From NCBI GenBank assembly GCA_902363045.1, contig CABIYX010000009.1, positions 25,222-89,221 of the forward strand: DNA of 64,000 nt, read 5' to 3'. This DNA comes from Clostridiales bacterium. Lineage in GTDB: Bacteria; Bacillota; Clostridia; Oscillospirales; Oscillospiraceae. The notes beneath the pieces are model-generated. The model made no database searches and was not told the origin of the DNA. It saw nothing but the letters and a program-made list of their open reading frames with translations. Positions 62,122-64,000 of the stretch are shown one piece after another. A program made the translations under genes and the position numbers. Within the stretch, counting starts at the first letter, position 1; the number at the start of each line of letters is the position of its first letter.

Positions 62122-63618
62122 ATGGCACTGGACATGACGTATTTTGAGGAGATGGAGGCCAAGATCCCCAAGGGGAAGGTCCGCACCCGCTTCGCCCCCT
62201 CTCCCACCGGCTATATGCACGTGGGCAACCTGCGCACCGCCCTGTACACCTGGCTCATTGCCCGGCACAACCAGGGCACGTTTATCCTGCGCATTGAGGA
62301 TACCGACCAGACCCGCCAGGTGGAGGGCGCCACAGAAGTGATTTACCGCACCCTGGCCGAGTGCCATCTGGACCACGATGAGGGCCCCGACGTGGGCGGC
62401 CCAGTGGCCCCCTATATCCAGACGGAGCGGCGGGACACCTATGGGAAGTACGCCCGGCTCCTGGTGGAGAAGGGCCACGCCTACTACTGCTTCTGCGAAA
62501 AGGCGGAGTCGGAGGAGGACTCCGGTGAATTTGACCGGGCGGAGGACCCCTGCCGCGCTCTGAGCCCCGCTGAGGCCCAGGCCCGGGTGGACGCCGGTGA
62601 GCCCTATGTCATCCGCCAAAAGATCCCTGCTGAGGGCTCCACCACCTTCCACGACGCCATCTTCGGCGACATCACGGTGGAGAACAAGACTCTGGACGAC
62701 CAGGTGCTCATCAAGCGGGACGGTCTGCCCACCTATAATTTTGCCAACGTGATCGATGACCACCTCATGGGCATCACCCATGTGGTCCGGGGCAGTGAGT
62801 ACCTGTCCTCCGCCCCCAAGTACGACCTGCTCTACCAGGCCTTCGGCTGGAAGGTGCCCACCTACGTCCACTGCTCCCCCGTCATGCGGGACGCCCAGCA
62901 CAAGATGTCCAAGCGCCACGGCGACCCCTCCTATGAGGATCTGAAGGCCCAGGGCTTCCTCACGGATGCCATTCTGAACTATGTGGCCCTGCTGGGCTGG
63001 TCCCCCAAGGGCGACCTGGCGGAGCAGGAGATCTTCACCCTGGACCAGCTGGTGGACGCCTTCGAGCTCACCGGCGTGTCCAAGTCCCCCGCTATCTTTG
63101 ACATTGAGAAGCTCACCCACTTCAACGCCCTGTACCTGCGGGCCATGGCTCCGGAGGAGTTTGCAAAGGTGGCTGAGCCCTATATCCGCCAGGCGGTGAA
63201 GGATCCCAAGCTGGACGCGGCCAAGATCGCCGGCCTGCTCCAGGCCCGGTGCGAGAAGCTCACCGACATCCCGGAGAAGGTGGACTTCTTCGACGCCCTG
63301 CCCGACTATGATGTGAACCTGTTCGCCAACAAGAAATCCAAGTCCACCCTGGACTCCTCCCGGGAGATGCTCTCCGCCGCCATTGGGATGCTGGCCAACC
63401 TGCCCAGCTGGAGCGAGGCCATGATCCACGACAGCCTGGTGGGGCTGGCCGAGGGCCTGGGGGTGAAAAACGCCCTGCTCATGTGGCCGGTGCGCATCGC
63501 CGCCGCCGGCAAGTCGGTCACCCCCGGCGGAGCCGTAGAGATCTGCCACATCCTGGGCCGCGAGGAGACCGTCCGCCGCCTGAAGCTGGGGCTGGACAAG
63601 CTCTCTTCCTTTTCTTGA
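62122..63618 (+). CDS. gltX: Glutamate-tRNA ligase
   Basis: The 498-residue class I synthetase charges tRNA with glutamate. The HIGH-like motif is in FAPSPTGYMHVGNLRTALY (about 22-40), and KMSKRHG is at about 262. The C-terminal anticodon-binding helical domain is complete. ATG 62122 follows GGAGGG by 7 bases, whereas ATG 62107 lies inside the ribosome binding site. Confidence 0.96.
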   Translation: MALDMTYFEEMEAKIPKGKVRTRFAPSPTGYMHVGNLRTALYTWLIARHNQGTFILRIEDTDQTRQVEGATEVIYRTLAECHLDHDEGPDVGGPVAPYIQTERRDTYGKYARLLVEKGHAYYCFCEKAESEEDSGEFDRAEDPCRALSPAEAQARVDAGEPYVIRQKIPAEGSTTFHDAIFGDITVENKTLDDQVLIKRDGLPTYNFANVIDDHLMGITHVVRGSEYLSSAPKYDLLYQAFGWKVPTYVHCSPVMRDAQHKMSKRHGDPSYEDLKAQGFLTDAILNYVALLGWSPKGDLAEQEIFTLDQLVDAFELTGVSKSPAIFDIEKLTHFNALYLRAMAPEEFAKVAEPYIRQAVKDPKLDAAKIAGLLQARCEKLTDIPEKVDFFDALPDYDVNLFANKKSKSTLDSSREMLSAAIGMLANLPSWSEAMIHDSLVGLAEGLGVKNALLMWPVRIAAAGKSVTPGGAVEICHILGREETVRRLKLGLDKLSSFS

Positions 63619-63842
63619 AAGAAAAGGAAGCAAAAGAACCTTGTGCGAAACTTCGTTTCGCTTCTGACTCCCAGGTGAGGTTCGTCTGAATCAGGAGTCC
63701 ATGCGGCCCCTGGATGTTTTTGGGCGTTTTGAAAGAAATACGAAAGCAAGAGAGCCTTGTGGGAAGCTTCGTTTCCCCTCTGACTCCTGAGTAAGCATGG
63801 CTGATATTGAAAGTCCATGCAGCTTCGGGATGCTCCGTTTTT
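63615..63842. repeat. Two tandem diverged copies of a structured repeat
   Basis: Two copies of about 110 bp (63615-63725 and 63727-63842) share GAAAG..., a hairpin core, CTGACTCC, GTCCATGC and TGTTTTT/CGTTTTTT. The hairpin core is GCGAAAC-TTC-GTTTCGC in copy one and GGGAAGC-TTC-GTTTCCC in copy two, a paired base change that keeps the stem. No gene is supported in 63619-64000. Confidence 0.75.
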
Positions 63843-63958
63843 TCTCCGCCGCCGCCCCGGATGTGGAAACTTTCACCCTCTAAGAACATAAAAACGATCC
63901 GCGCCGGCAGATACCTGCATCTGTCAAGTAAAAGTAGACACAAAAAAGCGCAGCTAAC

Positions 63959-63995
63959 AGAAGCCCAGTTCGGTCCTGTACTGAACTGGGCTTCT
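63959..63995. terminator. Long hairpin near the right window edge
   Basis: AGAAGCCCAGTTC (63959-63971) pairs perfectly with 63983-63995. The context (cut off by the window) does not show which gene it would terminate. Confidence 0.6.
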
Positions 63996-64000
63996 ATAGC

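Noticed and set aside
62074-63633. 519-residue frame antisense to gltX
   Set aside because: Shadow of gltX codon bias; no motif, no ribosome binding site.

Overview
The window looks like part of the chromosome of a GC-rich gut Clostridium-group bacterium (Firmicutes, Oscillospiraceae-like; inferred from protein flavour, clear AGGAGG ribosome binding sites and typical TTGACA/TATAAT promoters). Most of it is mobile DNA. Three backbone stretches are visible: (i) about 2.02-8.87 kb, with a truncated MATE efflux gene, a rhomboid protease, the serine genes serA and serC, a GntR/YtrA-type regulator with its ABC transporter, and two small genes; (ii) about 59.77-63.6 kb, with a secreted SH3-NlpC/P60 hydrolase, two small genes and gltX; (iii) repeat-rich intergenic DNA at the right edge.

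Two integrative elements interrupt this backbone. The first occupies 1 to about 2020: only its right end is visible, with a large serine recombinase and a small partner gene, and it is inserted in the MATE gene. The second runs from about 8.87 to 59.77 kb (about 51 kb) and is complete. Its ends are marked by the two arms of what was one chromosomal terminator hairpin (AAAACAGCGGCAGAGC at 8852-8867 and its exact complement at 59768-59783), so the element appears to sit in the loop of a terminator between convergent genes.

The 51-kb element is modular. A large serine recombinase with a small partner lies at the left end (8.9-10.8 kb). An XRE repressor plus ImmA-type metallopeptidase module follows, with two matching GTTCTC-N6-GAGAAC operators (11.0-12.2 kb). 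Next come a sigma-like factor, a DinG-like helicase, zinc-ribbon proteins and a TOPRIM protein (12.6-17.3 kb), a giant SLH-anchored Cys/His-repeat surface protein (17.4-20.7 kb), and SSB, ParB-like, ParM-like and hypothetical genes (20.7-25.7 kb). A metabolic and modification cassette (25.7-34.3 kb) holds a C5 DNA methyltransferase, an amidoligase, a gamma-glutamyl cyclotransferase-like protein, an S-adenosylmethionine synthetase, a broken PP-loop enzyme, a nucleoside-deoxyribosyltransferase-like protein and a second DNA methyltransferase. A candidate oriT, MobC, MOBP relaxase, PcfB, VirD4, VirB6-like, PrgI, VirB4 and NlpC/P60 proteins form the conjugation machinery (34.3-48.2 kb). virB4 is split by a 2.5-kb group II intron placed exactly in its Walker B codons. 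The right end carries an AT-richer cargo read leftwards (48.3-59.6 kb): a WYL regulator, a DtxR-type repressor, two ABC half-transporters, a complete Opp/Dpp-type importer and an AraC regulator. It resembles metallophore uptake loci.

The most unusual observations are the split terminator defining the element, the amidoligase/cyclotransferase/MetK/methylase cassette, and at least five element genes whose only sensible start, after a strong ribosome binding site, is a near-cognate codon (ACG, CTG, CTG, ATA, ATC).
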